Notes: a model not told the origin generated them from the letters alone. A DNA stretch of 64,000 bases from Clostridium sp. CAG:678 (GCA_000431535.1 HF991825.1:54591-118590); one strand, 5' to 3'; numbered from the stretch's first letter, positions 18,213 to 27,691 are shown. A program made the numbers and translations.

Positions 18213-19619
18213 TTATTCTTTTCCGCTCCAGCAATAGGTGCAGAGTTTTTCTTCCCCAATGCCGACGGATTCGATCAGATCGTCCAGCCGGTTGTATCTG
18301 AGAGATGTAAAATGCAGTTCTTTGCCGATTTCATCCACCATTTTCTGGTATTTTTCACTGTCCGGATCCGCATACTCCCTAAGCGTTGCGTCATCCGGGT
18401 CTTTGCCCTCCAGTTTTTTGATCACGCGCCTTGTGATCAGCTCCATTTCCGATGAAGTGCGGGAGAAATTCAGATATTTGCACCCGAAAAGAAGCGGCGG
18501 GCACGCCGGGCGGATGTGCACTTCTTTTGCGCCGCTGGCGTACAGGAATTCCGTTGTCTCCCTAAGCTGTGTGCCGCGAACGATGGAATCGTCTATCAGC
18601 AGCAGGCTCTTACCCTCGATCAGATCATGGATCGGGATCAGTTTCATCTTAGCGATCAGGTTGCGCTTGCTCTGGTGCGTCGGCATAAAGGATCTGGGCC
18701 AGGTCGGCGTGTATTTTACAAACGGGCGTGAAAACGGGAATCCGGATTCATTGGCATAGCCGATGGCATGCGCCGTGCCGGAATCGGGAACACCGGCAAC
18801 GATATCCGGTTTTACATTATCTCTCCGGGCAAGCAGTTTGCCGCAGTTGTAGCGCATTTTTTCCACGCTGATTCCCTCGTAGGAAGAGGAGGGATAACCG
18901 TAATACACCCAAAGGAATGTACAGATCTTCATATCTTTTCCGGGCTTTACAAGCGTTTTAACTCCGTTTGCCGTCATGACTACGATCTCGCCGGGGCCAA
19001 GTTCCCTGCAATCCGTGTAGCCCAGATTCAGATAGGCAAAACTCTCAAAACTTGCGCAGTAACCGCTGTCTTTTTTGCCGATCACGATGGGTGTTCTGCC
19101 CAGCTTGTCCCTTGCGCAGTAAATGCCTTTCGGGGTCAGGATCAGCATGCTCAGCGATCCGTCAATAATCTCCTGCGCATAGCGGATGCCGTCAATAAAG
19201 TTTTCTTTTTGGTTGATGATCGCCGCAACCAGTTCCGTCGGATTGATATCTCCGTTGCTCATTTCAAAAAAGTGCACGTTGGATTTTATGATCTGATCCA
19301 CGATCTCTGCCGCGTTATTGATCTTGCCCACCGTTGTAACGGCAAAGGTGCCGTGGTGCGAGCGAACAAGAATCGGCTGTGCCTCAAAATCTGAGATGCA
19401 GCCAATGCCGAGCGTGCCGTGCATTTCGTTGGATTCTTTGGTGAATTTGGTTCTGAAAGGTGCGTTTTCTATATTATGTATTGCCCTTTCAAATCCACTT
19501 TTCTCATCATAAACGGCAAGGCCCGCACGCCTTGTGCCAAGATGGGAATGGTAGTCCACCCCGAAAAACAGATCAAATACGCAGTCCTCTCTGGACGCGG
19601 TTGCGAAAAATCCGCCCAT
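18213..19619 (-). CDS. purF: Amidophosphoribosyltransferase (PurF family)
   Basis: A 468-residue class II glutamine amidotransferase fused to a phosphoribosyltransferase. The N-terminus MGGFFATASREDCVFD carries a Cys at position 13 as the presumed nucleophile after propeptide removal. HLGTRRAGLAVYD and SNGDINPTELV belong to the glutaminase half, and the PRPP loop is SLLLIDDSIVRGTQL. The start MGG is set by GGGAGGA upstream. It is not in a purine operon here, so it may be a second, distinct PurF-type enzyme rather than the main biosynthetic copy (inference). Confidence 0.88.
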   Translation of the reverse strand: MGGFFATASREDCVFDLFFGVDYHSHLGTRRAGLAVYDEKSGFERAIHNIENAPFRTKFTKESNEMHGTLGIGCISDFEAQPILVRSHHGTFAVTTVGKINNAAEIVDQIIKSNVHFFEMSNGDINPTELVAAIINQKENFIDGIRYAQEIIDGSLSMLILTPKGIYCARDKLGRTPIVIGKKDSGYCASFESFAYLNLGYTDCRELGPGEIVVMTANGVKTLVKPGKDMKICTFLWVYYGYPSSSYEGISVEKMRYNCGKLLARRDNVKPDIVAGVPDSGTAHAIGYANESGFPFSRPFVKYTPTWPRSFMPTHQSKRNLIAKMKLIPIHDLIEGKSLLLIDDSIVRGTQLRETTEFLYASGAKEVHIRPACPPLLFGCKYLNFSRTSSEMELITRRVIKKLEGKDPDDATLREYADPDSEKYQKMVDEIGKELHFTSLRYNRLDDLIESVGIGEEKLCTYCWSGKE

Positions 19620-19856
19620 ATATATCCTCCCTTTTGAAAACAATGAAAATTTTGATGATGCTTGCTAAAAATTTTCTGAAAACATTATAGCAAAAACACG
19701 CATAAACATAAATATAAATTTGAAAATTATTTTAATTTTATCTGCAAAGCGGCAATTTATACAAAATCACGGGCATTTTCTTGTTATTTTTACATATGTT
19801 TTTAAATTTGGTTTTGTGATAGAATGAAATTGTAGCATGGCAGGGGAGGGGCTGTT

Positions 19857-21296
19857 ATGAAATATGTTTCCAAAAAGGAAAAGATAAACTATTATGCCGG
19901 CCTTTGCGGCCAGAATATGGTCTATTCGCTGATCGGCGGATCGTTTTTTAATTACTTTTTAACGGATATTGCGCTGTTTCCGGCCATTGTGGTTTCCGTT
20001 CTGCTGATCGTAATGAAAGTGTGGGACGGCGTTAATGATCCCGTGGTAGGCTCGTATATTGATAAGCATACTTTTAAAAGCGGCGAAAAACTGCGCCCGT
20101 TTTTAAAATATACGCCTCTGCCCGTTGGAATCTTCACCGTTTTGATGTTTGTGGTTTTCTCCACAAAAGAAGATCTGCTCTGGCTGCGTGTTTCGTATTT
20201 CATCATTATGTATATCTGTTGGGATCTTTGCTATACCTTGCAGGATGTTTCCATTTGGGGCATTACTTCCAGTGTTTCCCCTGATTCACAGGAGCGGGAT
20301 TCTTTTGTGCAGTGGGCAAGAACGCTCGGTTCCTGCGTTTACGGCGCGCTCAGCGCAGGGATCCCCATGGTGCTTGAAATGATCGCGAATGCCACGGGAG
20401 GCAGCATGGCGCTGCTCACGCTTGTGTTCGCCATCATTTTCGGACTCGGCGGCGCAATGCTCAGTTACCGGTGCAGCAGCGCGCAGGAAAGGGTAAAGGT
20501 CGTTAAGGCGCAGCAGCAGGCCACGTTAAGGGAAAGTTTTTCTCTTCTTTTTAAAAACAAGATGCTGCTGCTCGTAACCGTGGCAAATCTGCTCGGCTCG
20601 CTCGGCTTTGGCGCAAATCTTGTTACGTATTTGTTTAAATATGAAATCCCTGCCGATTTTCTTGGTCAAAACAGTATCATCGGCGCGCTTGGGCTTACTA
20701 CCATCTATTCCGCCATAACCGGCTTGCCGGGTTTCATCGGTATGTTCTTTGCCGATAAACTTAAAAAGTGGTGCCATGGTTATGTGAATGCGCTGATCAT
20801 GATGCAGGCGGCGAATGTGATCGTCCGCGTAATTGCGTATTTCATCGGTTTTGAGGGCAACAATCTTTGGTTTGCCCTTGCGCTGATCGGTTTGGGCTGT
20901 ATTCCGATGGGTGCCAATTCCATTGCGCAGACTTCTATCTTTTGCGACAGTATTGACTATATGGAATGGAAAACAGGCAAGCGCACGGAGGGCATCACGT
21001 TTTCTATGCAAACGATGTTTACCAAGATTTCCAGCGGGATAACCGCCGGCCTTGCCGCGCTTGCGCTGCATCTTTTGGATTATAAGGCGGTAGAGGGCGC
21101 TTCGGTGTATGTGGGCACGCAGTCCGCCGCATTTGATCAGTGGATCTGGCCGCTCGTGATCCTCACCCCGGCGATTGCCAGCCTGCTTTATATCGTGCCG
21201 CTGCTGTTTATCAGATATACGCCCGCTCAAAGGCAAAAGGTGGAAACAGAGCTTGCCGCCCGCCGTGCCGCGCAGGGAAATGCAAAAACGGAATAA
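19857..21296 (+). CDS. GPH-family sugar:cation symporter
   Basis: A 479-residue, roughly 12-helix membrane protein. VWDGVNDPVVGSYIDKHTFKSG is the GPH signature between helices 2 and 3, and SIDYMEWKTGKRTEGITFSM is the matching late motif. It has the ribosome binding site GGGGAGGGG and its own terminator; it reads divergently from purF. The cargo is probably a sugar or glycoside. It is only distantly similar to the symporter at 6543-8063. Confidence 0.9.
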   Translation: MKYVSKKEKINYYAGLCGQNMVYSLIGGSFFNYFLTDIALFPAIVVSVLLIVMKVWDGVNDPVVGSYIDKHTFKSGEKLRPFLKYTPLPVGIFTVLMFVVFSTKEDLLWLRVSYFIIMYICWDLCYTLQDVSIWGITSSVSPDSQERDSFVQWARTLGSCVYGALSAGIPMVLEMIANATGGSMALLTLVFAIIFGLGGAMLSYRCSSAQERVKVVKAQQQATLRESFSLLFKNKMLLLVTVANLLGSLGFGANLVTYLFKYEIPADFLGQNSIIGALGLTTIYSAITGLPGFIGMFFADKLKKWCHGYVNALIMMQAANVIVRVIAYFIGFEGNNLWFALALIGLGCIPMGANSIAQTSIFCDSIDYMEWKTGKRTEGITFSMQTMFTKISSGITAGLAALALHLLDYKAVEGASVYVGTQSAAFDQWIWPLVILTPAIASLLYIVPLLFIRYTPAQRQKVETELAARRAAQGNAKTE

Positions 21297-21306
21297 AGCA
21301 CGGGCA

Positions 21307-21352
21307 AAAAAACCGCCGCAGCGCAAAACATACGCGCCGCGGCGGTTTTTTA
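21307..21352. terminator. Bidirectional terminator
   Basis: AAAAAACCGCCGC and GCGGCGGTTTTTT flank a GC-rich inner loop. It lies between the convergent symporter and flavin reductase genes. Confidence 0.8.
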
Positions 21353-21369
21353 TATCCTTGAAGCAGCCC

Positions 21370-21870
21370 TTATTCGCCCTGATAGGTAGGTGCGTTTTTC
21401 GGGGCTTTTCCTTTGATCACATTGTGGTAATATGCGTAGGTCATCGGCACATCGTCGTTCAGAATATCGGCGTCAGTCACTTCGCCCAAAAAGACCGTGT
21501 GTGTGGAGGTCTCCATTTTATCTATAACTTTGCAGGTGATGTAGCCGCTTGCTTTCGGCACAATGGGCATAAAATTCTTGATTGCCGGCGCATAATCGGC
21601 AAATTTATTGCTGTCTCTTCCGCTTTTAAATCCAAAATTGCCGATCACCATGGGGTCGCAGTGCTCTCCCAAAATGTTGATCGCAAATACGCCGGAATTG
21701 CGGATGCATTCGTTTGTGAAATTATCATGGTTTATGGAAACGGCAACCGTTGCCGGCGAAGAGGTGATCTGCATTGCAGAATTAGCCGTGCACCCGGTGG
21801 GTTTTCCGTCATTCCAGGTGGTTACAACGTAAACGCCGTAGGATAAGTTATACAAAGCGGATTTGTTCAT
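21370..21870 (-). CDS. Flavin reductase-like FMN-binding protein (flavoredoxin type)
   Basis: A 166-residue protein with the flavin reductase domain: LSYGVYVVTTWNDGKPTGCTANSAMQITSSPATVAVSI and FLGEVTDADIL. In anaerobes this family is found next to rubrerythrin and rubredoxin genes and can pass electrons to them. It has its own AAAGGAGAG ribosome binding site. A terminator-like hairpin separates it from the upstream rubrerythrin gene, so it may be transcribed partly by read-through. Confidence 0.87.
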   Translation of the reverse strand: MNKSALYNLSYGVYVVTTWNDGKPTGCTANSAMQITSSPATVAVSINHDNFTNECIRNSGVFAINILGEHCDPMVIGNFGFKSGRDSNKFADYAPAIKNFMPIVPKASGYITCKVIDKMETSTHTVFLGEVTDADILNDDVPMTYAYYHNVIKGKAPKNAPTYQGE

Positions 21871-21898
21871 TTCATCTCTCCTTTAAAGTAATGAAAAG

Positions 21899-21931
21899 TA
21901 AAAAAATGCGGCAGAAAAACACTGCCGCAAA
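21899..21931 (-). terminator. Hairpin terminator after reverse rubrerythrin
   Basis: GCGGCAG / CTGCCGC stem, followed on the minus strand by a run of seven T residues interrupted only by the stem edge. It may be a partial terminator between rubrerythrin and flavin reductase. Confidence 0.7.
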
Positions 21932-21949
21932 TTATGTATATTCTTTTGA

Positions 21950-22489
21950 TTATTCGCCGAAGTATCTCTTAAGGAGACCTGCAAACGCTCTGCCGTGGCG
22001 GGCTTCGTCTCTTGCCATTTCGTGAACGGTGTCATGAATTGCGTCAAGACCCTGCTCTTTCGCCAGTCTTGCAAGATCTGTTTTGCCCTGTGTTGCGCCG
22101 TTTTCCGCAGCAACACGCATTTCCAGATTCTTCTTTGTGGAATCGGTTACAACTTCACCAAGAAGCTCTGCAAATTTTGCAGCGTGCTCTGCCTCTTCGT
22201 AAGCCGCTTTTTCCCAGTAAAGGCCGATCTCCGGATAGCCTTCTCTGTGGGCAACCCTTGCCATTGCAAGATACATACCAACTTCGCTGCATTCGCCGTT
22301 GAAGTTGTCGCGAAGGCCCTGAAGGATCTCTTCGCTTACGCCCTGTGCAACGCCAACAATGTGCTCAGCAGCCCAAGCCATTTCGCCGCCCTCTTCACGC
22401 TCTTTCATAGCAGCGCCGCAGATGGGGCACTTTTCGATCGGTTCGTCACTTTCGTATCCGCATACGGGACAATAATACTTCTTTGCCAT
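21950..22489 (-). CDS. Reverse rubrerythrin
   Basis: A 179-residue protein with the rubredoxin domain first ([25 protein letters not shown]), then the four-helix di-iron domain ([48 protein letters not shown] and the late [14 protein letters not shown]). Reverse rubrerythrins are strongly peroxide-inducible NADH:peroxide/oxygen reductase partners in clostridia. It lies 21 bases downstream of the PerR-like regulator on the same strand, so control by that regulator is likely. Confidence 0.93.
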   Translation of the reverse strand: MAKKYYCPVCGYESDEPIEKCPICGAAMKEREEGGEMAWAAEHIVGVAQGVSEEILQGLRDNFNGECSEVGMYLAMARVAHREGYPEIGLYWEKAAYEEAEHAAKFAELLGEVVTDSTKKNLEMRVAAENGATQGKTDLARLAKEQGLDAIHDTVHEMARDEARHGRAFAGLLKRYFGE

Positions 22490-22510
22490 AATAAATACTC
22501 CTTTTCAAAA

Positions 22511-22924
22511 TTAATTTTTTGATTTATTGTTACAATCGGGGCAAATCCCGCTGTAATAAACATCTTTTCGGGTAACGGTAAATCCGTTCAGCCCATTTCC
22601 CACGGGCTCAGGAACGCTGAAATCATAGATCTCACCGCATTCGCTGCAAATAAAATGCCCGTGAAAATGCACATTTGCATCATAATGTGTTTTATCTTCG
22701 TCAATGGTAACGGGAATCAGAAATCCGCTTTCGCAAAGAGACCTTAACGCATTATAGACTGTAGTTTTGGAAAAACTGGGATTGTTTTTCAGCACGTTTT
22801 CATAGATCCGGGATGCGTCCGGGTGTGTTCTGTGGCCGTATACATATTTATAAACGGCGATCCTTTGCGGCGTAGCGCGGAAATGCTTTTCTTTAAAAAG
22901 GGAAATGATCTGCTCGTTCTGCAT
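22511..22924 (-). CDS. perR: Fur-family regulator, PerR-like
   Basis: A 137-residue winged-helix regulator. The DNA-binding part has RATPQRIAVYKYV and SKTTVYNALRSL; the regulatory part carries HFHGHFICSECGEIYDF and the C-terminal CPDCN, which give two structural zinc Cys pairs and the His-rich regulatory site. ATG 22924 follows AGGTGGT. It is first in a unit with reverse rubrerythrin, which fits a peroxide sensor; an iron-responsive Fur role cannot be excluded from sequence alone. Confidence 0.85.
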   Translation of the reverse strand: MQNEQIISLFKEKHFRATPQRIAVYKYVYGHRTHPDASRIYENVLKNNPSFSKTTVYNALRSLCESGFLIPVTIDEDKTHYDANVHFHGHFICSECGEIYDFSVPEPVGNGLNGFTVTRKDVYYSGICPDCNNKSKN

Positions 22925-22952
22925 CGAGCACCACCTTGCATTAATTATTATC

Positions 22953-22967
22953 TTGTACCAAGTACAA
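22953..22967. promoter_or_regulatory. Operator palindrome of the perR-rubrerythrin unit
   Basis: TTGTAC-CAA-GTACAA, a near-perfect 15-base inverted repeat placed just downstream of the -10 box, where a bound repressor would block transcription. It lies 29 bases upstream of the perR start and is probably the PerR autoregulatory site. Confidence 0.65.
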
Positions 22968-22971
22968 TTTA

Positions 22972-22999
22972 AGTATAGCATAAAAAAAAGATTTGTCAA
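22972..22999 (-). promoter_or_regulatory. Promoter of the perR-rubrerythrin unit
   Basis: On the minus strand TTGACA (22999-22994), 16-base spacer, TATACT (22977-22972). A near-consensus promoter directly abutting the operator palindrome. Confidence 0.7.
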
Positions 23000-23105
23000 C
23001 ACCTTTTTTAAAAAATTTGACTAATTTAAGCAGATTTGGTATCTTTAGTAAAAGATTTAAAAAAATGTTCGGTTTCAGCCGTTTTAGGGATAAGGAGAAT
23101 GCATT

Positions 23106-25139
23106 GTGATCCATGTTGACTGGAAAAAGATTAAACCATATGAAAAGGCGCCGTTTGCCATACCCGTTATTGTGGCCTTGTTGGTGCTTTTTTTGGCCGC
23201 TGTTGGAATTGCGTTTATCAATCCGCTTTTGTATATGCCGCTTAAGGTGCTTACGGCAGTTTTTGCTTTTATTACGGTTGCTTTCGGCGTGCATATAGAA
23301 TCCCGCATGCTGCAGATTTATATGCTGCTCGGTGTTTTGGATCTTTCCATGTTTGCCGCGGTGCTGATGCCGTTTCCGCCCGGGCTTACGATTTTCTTTT
23401 TTATCGCCTCGCTTATAGCGGCAATCGCGTCGGCGGGCGTGTCTTTGTTTGCAGGCGTATTTTTTACAAAAGAGACGCTTTATGATTTCCCCGAAACGGA
23501 GCGTAACACTGTTTTTTCGGGCAAAAAGGTTATGTTTTTTGCCCCGCATGAAGATGACGAGACCAATCTTTACGGCGGCGTGATCGAGCAGTATGTCAAA
23601 AGCGGCTCTGAAGTCAGAATTGTTTTTTCAACCAACGGTGATTTTTATCGCTTGGGAAAGTGCCGGATCCGGGAGGCGCTTTCCGTTGCCGAAAGTTATG
23701 GCATAGAGCAAGATCACGTTTTGTTCCTCGGTTTCAGTGACAGTATTACGGATAAAAACGGCCGCCATATTTACAATGCCGCCGGCAATGAGGTCATTCG
23801 CTCCGCCGCCGGATATACGGAAACCTATGGCACAAAAAGCAAGCCGCCTTTTGCAAAGTGTGATTTTACAAGGCAAAATACTCTGCGTTCGTTTATAAAT
23901 GTAATCGAAAAATACAGCCCAGATACGATCTTTTGCTGTGATTATGACGGCCATGCGGACCATCGCGCGCTGAGTCTGTTTTTTGAAGAGGCGCTTGGCG
24001 ATATACGCAAACGCAAGCCGTACTATACGCCCCTTGTGTTTAAGGGCTTTGCCTATTCCACGGCGTGGGACGGCGCCGCAGATTATTACAGCCTGAACGC
24101 GCTTTCCACCAGACTGAAAGCGCCGTCTGAACTTATGCGTGAAAGCAATGTTTACGCCTGGAATCAAAGGGTGCGTTTCCCTGTGGCAAAAGAAAGCCTT
24201 TCGCGCGTTATGCAGAATACTTCCGGTTACAGGGCAATGCAGCGCTATTCCAGCCAAACGGCAACGGATCACGCAAACTCAATCATGAATTCGGATAAGG
24301 TGTTTTGGCTCAGAAAAACAGACAGTGTCCTGTATAACGCGCAGATCACTGCCTCCAGCGGTGATCCGTCTCATCTTGCCGATTTTAAACTGGTGGATTG
24401 CGCGGATATCTGTAAGGATACCGGTCTTCCGCTTAAGGGTATGTGGGTTGCCGATGCTGACGATGCGCAGCGTATCGTTGCGTTTCGGCTGCCGGCACGG
24501 CAAAAGATCTGCCGCATTGTCCTTTATGAAAGCCCGGCGCCAAACAGCCATATTCTAAATGCCCAGCTGATGATCGGCCGAGTTTCCTACAATACCGGCG
24601 AACTGCATAACGGCGGGCCGACGGTGTTTTCGTTCCCGGCGGTGGATACGGATATGATCGGAATAAAAATCAAAAGCGGCACGGGCGATTGCGCGCTTTT
24701 AAAAGTGGAGGCGTTTACACAGCCGGAGAGTCAAAAAGCGGAATTTATAAAAGCGCAGAATAAAAACGGCGATTTTTGTTATGATTATATTGTGAATAAA
24801 TCGGGCAGGGAAGTGTTTACGGTATATTCTTTCCCCGAACAGCAGGATCTGGAGATTACTGCTGAAAGCAGCGACGAAGGTGTGCGTTGCGCAGTGGAAA
24901 ACGGGGATATAAATGTGTATTGCCCTGAGGGCGAACAAGCTGTTATCACCGTCAGATCCAAAGAAAACCCCGATGTGCTTGACCGGTTCAGGGTAAGCAA
25001 TCCGGATGAGCGGGAACGGTATATCCTTTCTTTTAAACAAAGCAATGAACAGAAGATGTGGTCTTTTTCCATGCAGTGGGATTACTACCGCGGACTGATC
25101 CGCCGCCTCGGCGTTTACAGACCGAAGCATAAGAACTGA
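23106..25139 (+). CDS. Membrane-anchored PIG-L family deacetylase
   Basis: A 677-residue protein. The first ~120 residues hold about four membrane helices (PFAIPVIVALLVLFLAAVGIAF and following). The PIG-L/LmbE zinc motif is FFAPHEDDETNLYGG (about 145), with the partner motif DGHADHRALSLFFEEAL (about 283). The C-terminal ~250 residues look like beta-rich, possibly carbohydrate-binding modules (RQKICRIVLYESPAPNSHILNAQL). The family removes N-acetyl groups from GlcNAc-containing molecules; here it probably acts at the membrane on a glycan or glycolipid. The start is GTG after AAGGAGA. Confidence 0.85.
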   Translation: MIHVDWKKIKPYEKAPFAIPVIVALLVLFLAAVGIAFINPLLYMPLKVLTAVFAFITVAFGVHIESRMLQIYMLLGVLDLSMFAAVLMPFPPGLTIFFFIASLIAAIASAGVSLFAGVFFTKETLYDFPETERNTVFSGKKVMFFAPHEDDETNLYGGVIEQYVKSGSEVRIVFSTNGDFYRLGKCRIREALSVAESYGIEQDHVLFLGFSDSITDKNGRHIYNAAGNEVIRSAAGYTETYGTKSKPPFAKCDFTRQNTLRSFINVIEKYSPDTIFCCDYDGHADHRALSLFFEEALGDIRKRKPYYTPLVFKGFAYSTAWDGAADYYSLNALSTRLKAPSELMRESNVYAWNQRVRFPVAKESLSRVMQNTSGYRAMQRYSSQTATDHANSIMNSDKVFWLRKTDSVLYNAQITASSGDPSHLADFKLVDCADICKDTGLPLKGMWVADADDAQRIVAFRLPARQKICRIVLYESPAPNSHILNAQLMIGRVSYNTGELHNGGPTVFSFPAVDTDMIGIKIKSGTGDCALLKVEAFTQPESQKAEFIKAQNKNGDFCYDYIVNKSGREVFTVYSFPEQQDLEITAESSDEGVRCAVENGDINVYCPEGEQAVITVRSKENPDVLDRFRVSNPDERERYILSFKQSNEQKMWSFSMQWDYYRGLIRRLGVYRPKHKN

Positions 25140-25143
25140 ATTT

Positions 25144-25186
25144 GATCCGCCGAAACGGGATTTACCGTAAGGCGGATTTTTATATT
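25144..25186 (+). terminator. Terminator after the PIG-L gene
   Basis: ATCCGCC / GGCGGAT stem with an AT-rich loop containing a small inner stem, followed by TTTTTA. Confidence 0.75.
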
Positions 25187-25334
25187 TAACATTTTGACAA
25201 CATTTTATAAGTAATTTTAAAACAAATCACTATTATAATTAAAAATATAAAGGATCCGTTTTTAAGCATCAAAAAGATCGTTTATGGCAATACTAAAAAA
25301 GTGAGGAAAATTTTTCTTAATGGGGGTGAACGTT

Positions 25335-25484
25335 TTGCAGACTTCTGATAAACAGGCGCTCATAAACCTTGCCGTTTTAACGGTCCAGGCTATGCGTCAC
25401 AGCGGAAAAACAGACGAAGAAGTGAAATATATACTCTCCAAACGCCTGAATTTTTCCGATATTATGATTGAGCAGATCATGTAA
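25335..25484 (+). CDS. Small hypothetical protein (49 aa)
   Basis: The frame reads MQTSDKQALINLAVLTVQAM, continues RHSGKTDEEVKYILSKRLNF and ends SDIMIEQIM. TTG 25335 is preceded by GGGGGTGA at ideal spacing; ATG 25320 or GTG 25326 in the same frame would add five or three residues but lack a good site. The product is predicted to be two or three amphipathic helices with the motif KTDEEVKYILSKR, typical of a compact helical protein. It has its own upstream AT-rich promoter-like stretch and a strong terminator, so it is a separate unit. Function unknown. Confidence 0.65.
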   Translation: MQTSDKQALINLAVLTVQAMRHSGKTDEEVKYILSKRLNFSDIMIEQIM

Positions 25485-25500
25485 AGCCATATAAACGCAT

Positions 25501-25542
25501 AAAAAAATTCCGCCCGGTTCTGTATCGGGCGGAACTTTTTTA
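25501..25542. terminator. Bidirectional terminator
   Basis: TTCCGCCCG (25509-25517) / CGGGCGGAA (25526-25534), with an A-run before and a T-run after. It is shared by the small gene and the NatB-like gene. Confidence 0.85.
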
Positions 25543-25548
25543 TAGGAT

Positions 25549-26787
25549 TTATGAATTTTTGAGTGCTTTTATAATGGAACGCAGTTTCGGCGTTGTGCCG
25601 TAAAGCAGCACGCCCACTCTGTAAATCTTAGCGCTCAGAATGCCGATTCCGATTACGCTTGCGGCAAGGATCACAACAGAAATGATGATCTCATGGGGCG
25701 GAACTGTGCTCATGGCGATCCTTGTAAACATTGCCATGGGTGAGGTGAGCGGTATAAATGAACAAATCTTCAGCGCAAGATTATCCACGTCTCCGCTGCT
25801 CATGGAGAAGATGACCACCATAAACGCCGCTACAAAAAGCAAGGTCAGCGGCATGGACAGCGTATTGATATCCTCCACTTTATTGGCGGTGGAGCCGAGG
25901 GCGCCGTATAGGCAGGCGTAGATCATAAAGCCCAGTATAAAGAACAGAATCATGTAAAGCAGCAGGCTGAGCGGCATATCAAAGATAGATGCAACTATGG
26001 CATTCCCTGCCCAGTAGGTTTGGTTAAGATTGTAAAAGAGATATGCGCTGCCGAATATTGCAACAAGCTGTGTAAATCCTGCAAGGCACGCAGCAGTGAT
26101 CTTGCCGAACATCATCGCCGTCGGCTTTGCGCTTGTGATCAGCAGTTCCATTGCACGGGAACTTTTTTCCGTTGCCACACTGGTTGCAACAAGCTGGCCG
26201 TACATAATGATCATCATATAAAGCGCGAAGATCATAATATAGGTGTAAAAGAAATTCTGTGTGTGGTCTTTGCCAAGGCTTTCTATCGTGCTTTGCGGTG
26301 TGACGGAAAGGATTTCCTGCACTTCGCCCGGCGTGATCCCGCGCTGTGAAAGCGCGTCTATTCTGTATACCTGCTGTAAAGCGGTGTCTGCCGCCGCGGT
26401 ATTGGTGTCATACATCGTCAGGTTGCCCACAAGATACGTATACTCCGTAAGGCTGTGCAGGAGGAATGCGCAGTCCGCGTTTCCGGCAGAGATCTCGTTT
26501 CTTATGCTGGTTTCGTCCGTTGCGGTTTCAATCCTGTATTCAGGAAAAACTGCCTGAAACGCGCTTTCCACGGCTGTGTTTTCCGGCCCGTCAAACAGTA
26601 TATACATAACCGGCAGATCGGCGGAGTCCGCCGCCTGTTCTGCCCCTGCACCGGAATCTGAGGTGAATCTGGGAAAAAACATGATTACGGCGATGACCAG
26701 AACCAGGCAGATTGTAAGGCCGATAAAAACTTTGTTTTGAAAATAATTGTTCAGTTCAAATTTCAGTATGGTCTTAAACTGTTTCAT
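25549..26787 (-). CDS. ABC-2 type permease, NatB-like
   Basis: A 412-residue membrane protein. One N-terminal helix (VFIGLTICLVLVIAVIMFF), then an ~150-residue extracytoplasmic domain, then about five C-terminal helices: the ABC-2 / NatB layout. ATG 26787 follows AGGGAGGG; the longer frame overlaps the upstream gene. Together with the ATPase it should form an exporter; NatAB of Bacillus extrudes Na+, but other relatives export peptides or drugs. Confidence 0.87.
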   Translation of the reverse strand: MKQFKTILKFELNNYFQNKVFIGLTICLVLVIAVIMFFPRFTSDSGAGAEQAADSADLPVMYILFDGPENTAVESAFQAVFPEYRIETATDETSIRNEISAGNADCAFLLHSLTEYTYLVGNLTMYDTNTAAADTALQQVYRIDALSQRGITPGEVQEILSVTPQSTIESLGKDHTQNFFYTYIMIFALYMMIIMYGQLVATSVATEKSSRAMELLITSAKPTAMMFGKITAACLAGFTQLVAIFGSAYLFYNLNQTYWAGNAIVASIFDMPLSLLLYMILFFILGFMIYACLYGALGSTANKVEDINTLSMPLTLLFVAAFMVVIFSMSSGDVDNLALKICSFIPLTSPMAMFTRIAMSTVPPHEIIISVVILAASVIGIGILSAKIYRVGVLLYGTTPKLRSIIKALKNS

Positions 26788-26800
26788 TTTTCCGCCCTCC

Positions 26801-27691
26801 CTATACCTGATCTCCTGCGTATGCAACAAAAATGTCGTTTAAAGACGGTTCATAAACCCTTACGGATTCAATCTCATATTCGGCGGTGATCTTTTGGATC
26901 TCGCTTTGCAAAGCGCCTTTTTCATCCAGCTGTATGATCAGTTCGCCGTCCTCATTCTCCGTGCACCGTGAGCCGTATTCGGCAAAAATTCTTTCTTTTT
27001 CCGGCGTGCACAGGGCAATTTTGTTGCCGCTCATACTGTGCTTGATTTCTTTCAGAGCGCCGCTCAGCGCAATTTTACCGCCGTTTAAAATGGCGATGCA
27101 GTCGCAAAATTCCTCTATATAATTCATTTGGTGGCTGGAAAACAGCACGATCTTTCCGCGCGCGATCTCTTCTTTCACAACCTCTTTTAAAAGCATGGCG
27201 TTCACGGGGTCCAGTCCTGAGAACGGCTCGTCCAAAATAATGATATCCGGGTCGTGCGCAAGCGCGGTGATGAGTTGTATCTTCTGCTGATTGCCTTTGG
27301 AAAGCGTGTTCAGCTTTTGATTTTTATATTCCGCCATGCCCAGGCGGTCAAGCCAGCGGTCTATGGATTTTTGGGCGTCCTTCGCCCGCATGCCGTTTAA
27401 TTCGGCAAAATACAAAAGTTGGTCGTTTATCTTTTTCTTGGGGTAGAGTCCGCGCTCTTCAGGCAGATAGCCGAGTTTTATGGTGTTGTAATCGATCTTC
27501 TGCCCGTCAATCAGGATTTCACCGCTGTCAGCCGGAAAAACATTCATCAGGATTCTTATGGTTGTGGTCTTTCCGGCGCCGTTTCGGCCTAAAAGGCCAA
27601 ATGCAGTGCCGCTTTCGGCGCAAAGGGAAATGCCTTTAAGCACTTCCTTTCCCGTAAAGCTTTTGGTGATGTGTTTCAGTTCCAGTTGCAT
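26801..27691 (-). CDS. ABC transporter ATP-binding protein, NatA-like
   Basis: A 296-residue ATPase. Walker A is LLGRNGAGKTTT, the signature LSKGNQQKIQL, Walker B IIILDEPFSGLDPVN, and the H-loop SSHQM. The C-terminal ~70 residues form the extra domain seen in ABC-2 exporter ATPases. It starts 14 bases upstream of the permease start region. A 147-base structured leader with a terminator precedes it, so expression is probably controlled by attenuation. Confidence 0.93.
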   Translation of the reverse strand: MQLELKHITKSFTGKEVLKGISLCAESGTAFGLLGRNGAGKTTTIRILMNVFPADSGEILIDGQKIDYNTIKLGYLPEERGLYPKKKINDQLLYFAELNGMRAKDAQKSIDRWLDRLGMAEYKNQKLNTLSKGNQQKIQLITALAHDPDIIILDEPFSGLDPVNAMLLKEVVKEEIARGKIVLFSSHQMNYIEEFCDCIAILNGGKIALSGALKEIKHSMSGNKIALCTPEKERIFAEYGSRCTENEDGELIIQLDEKGALQSEIQKITAEYEIESVRVYEPSLNDIFVAYAGDQV

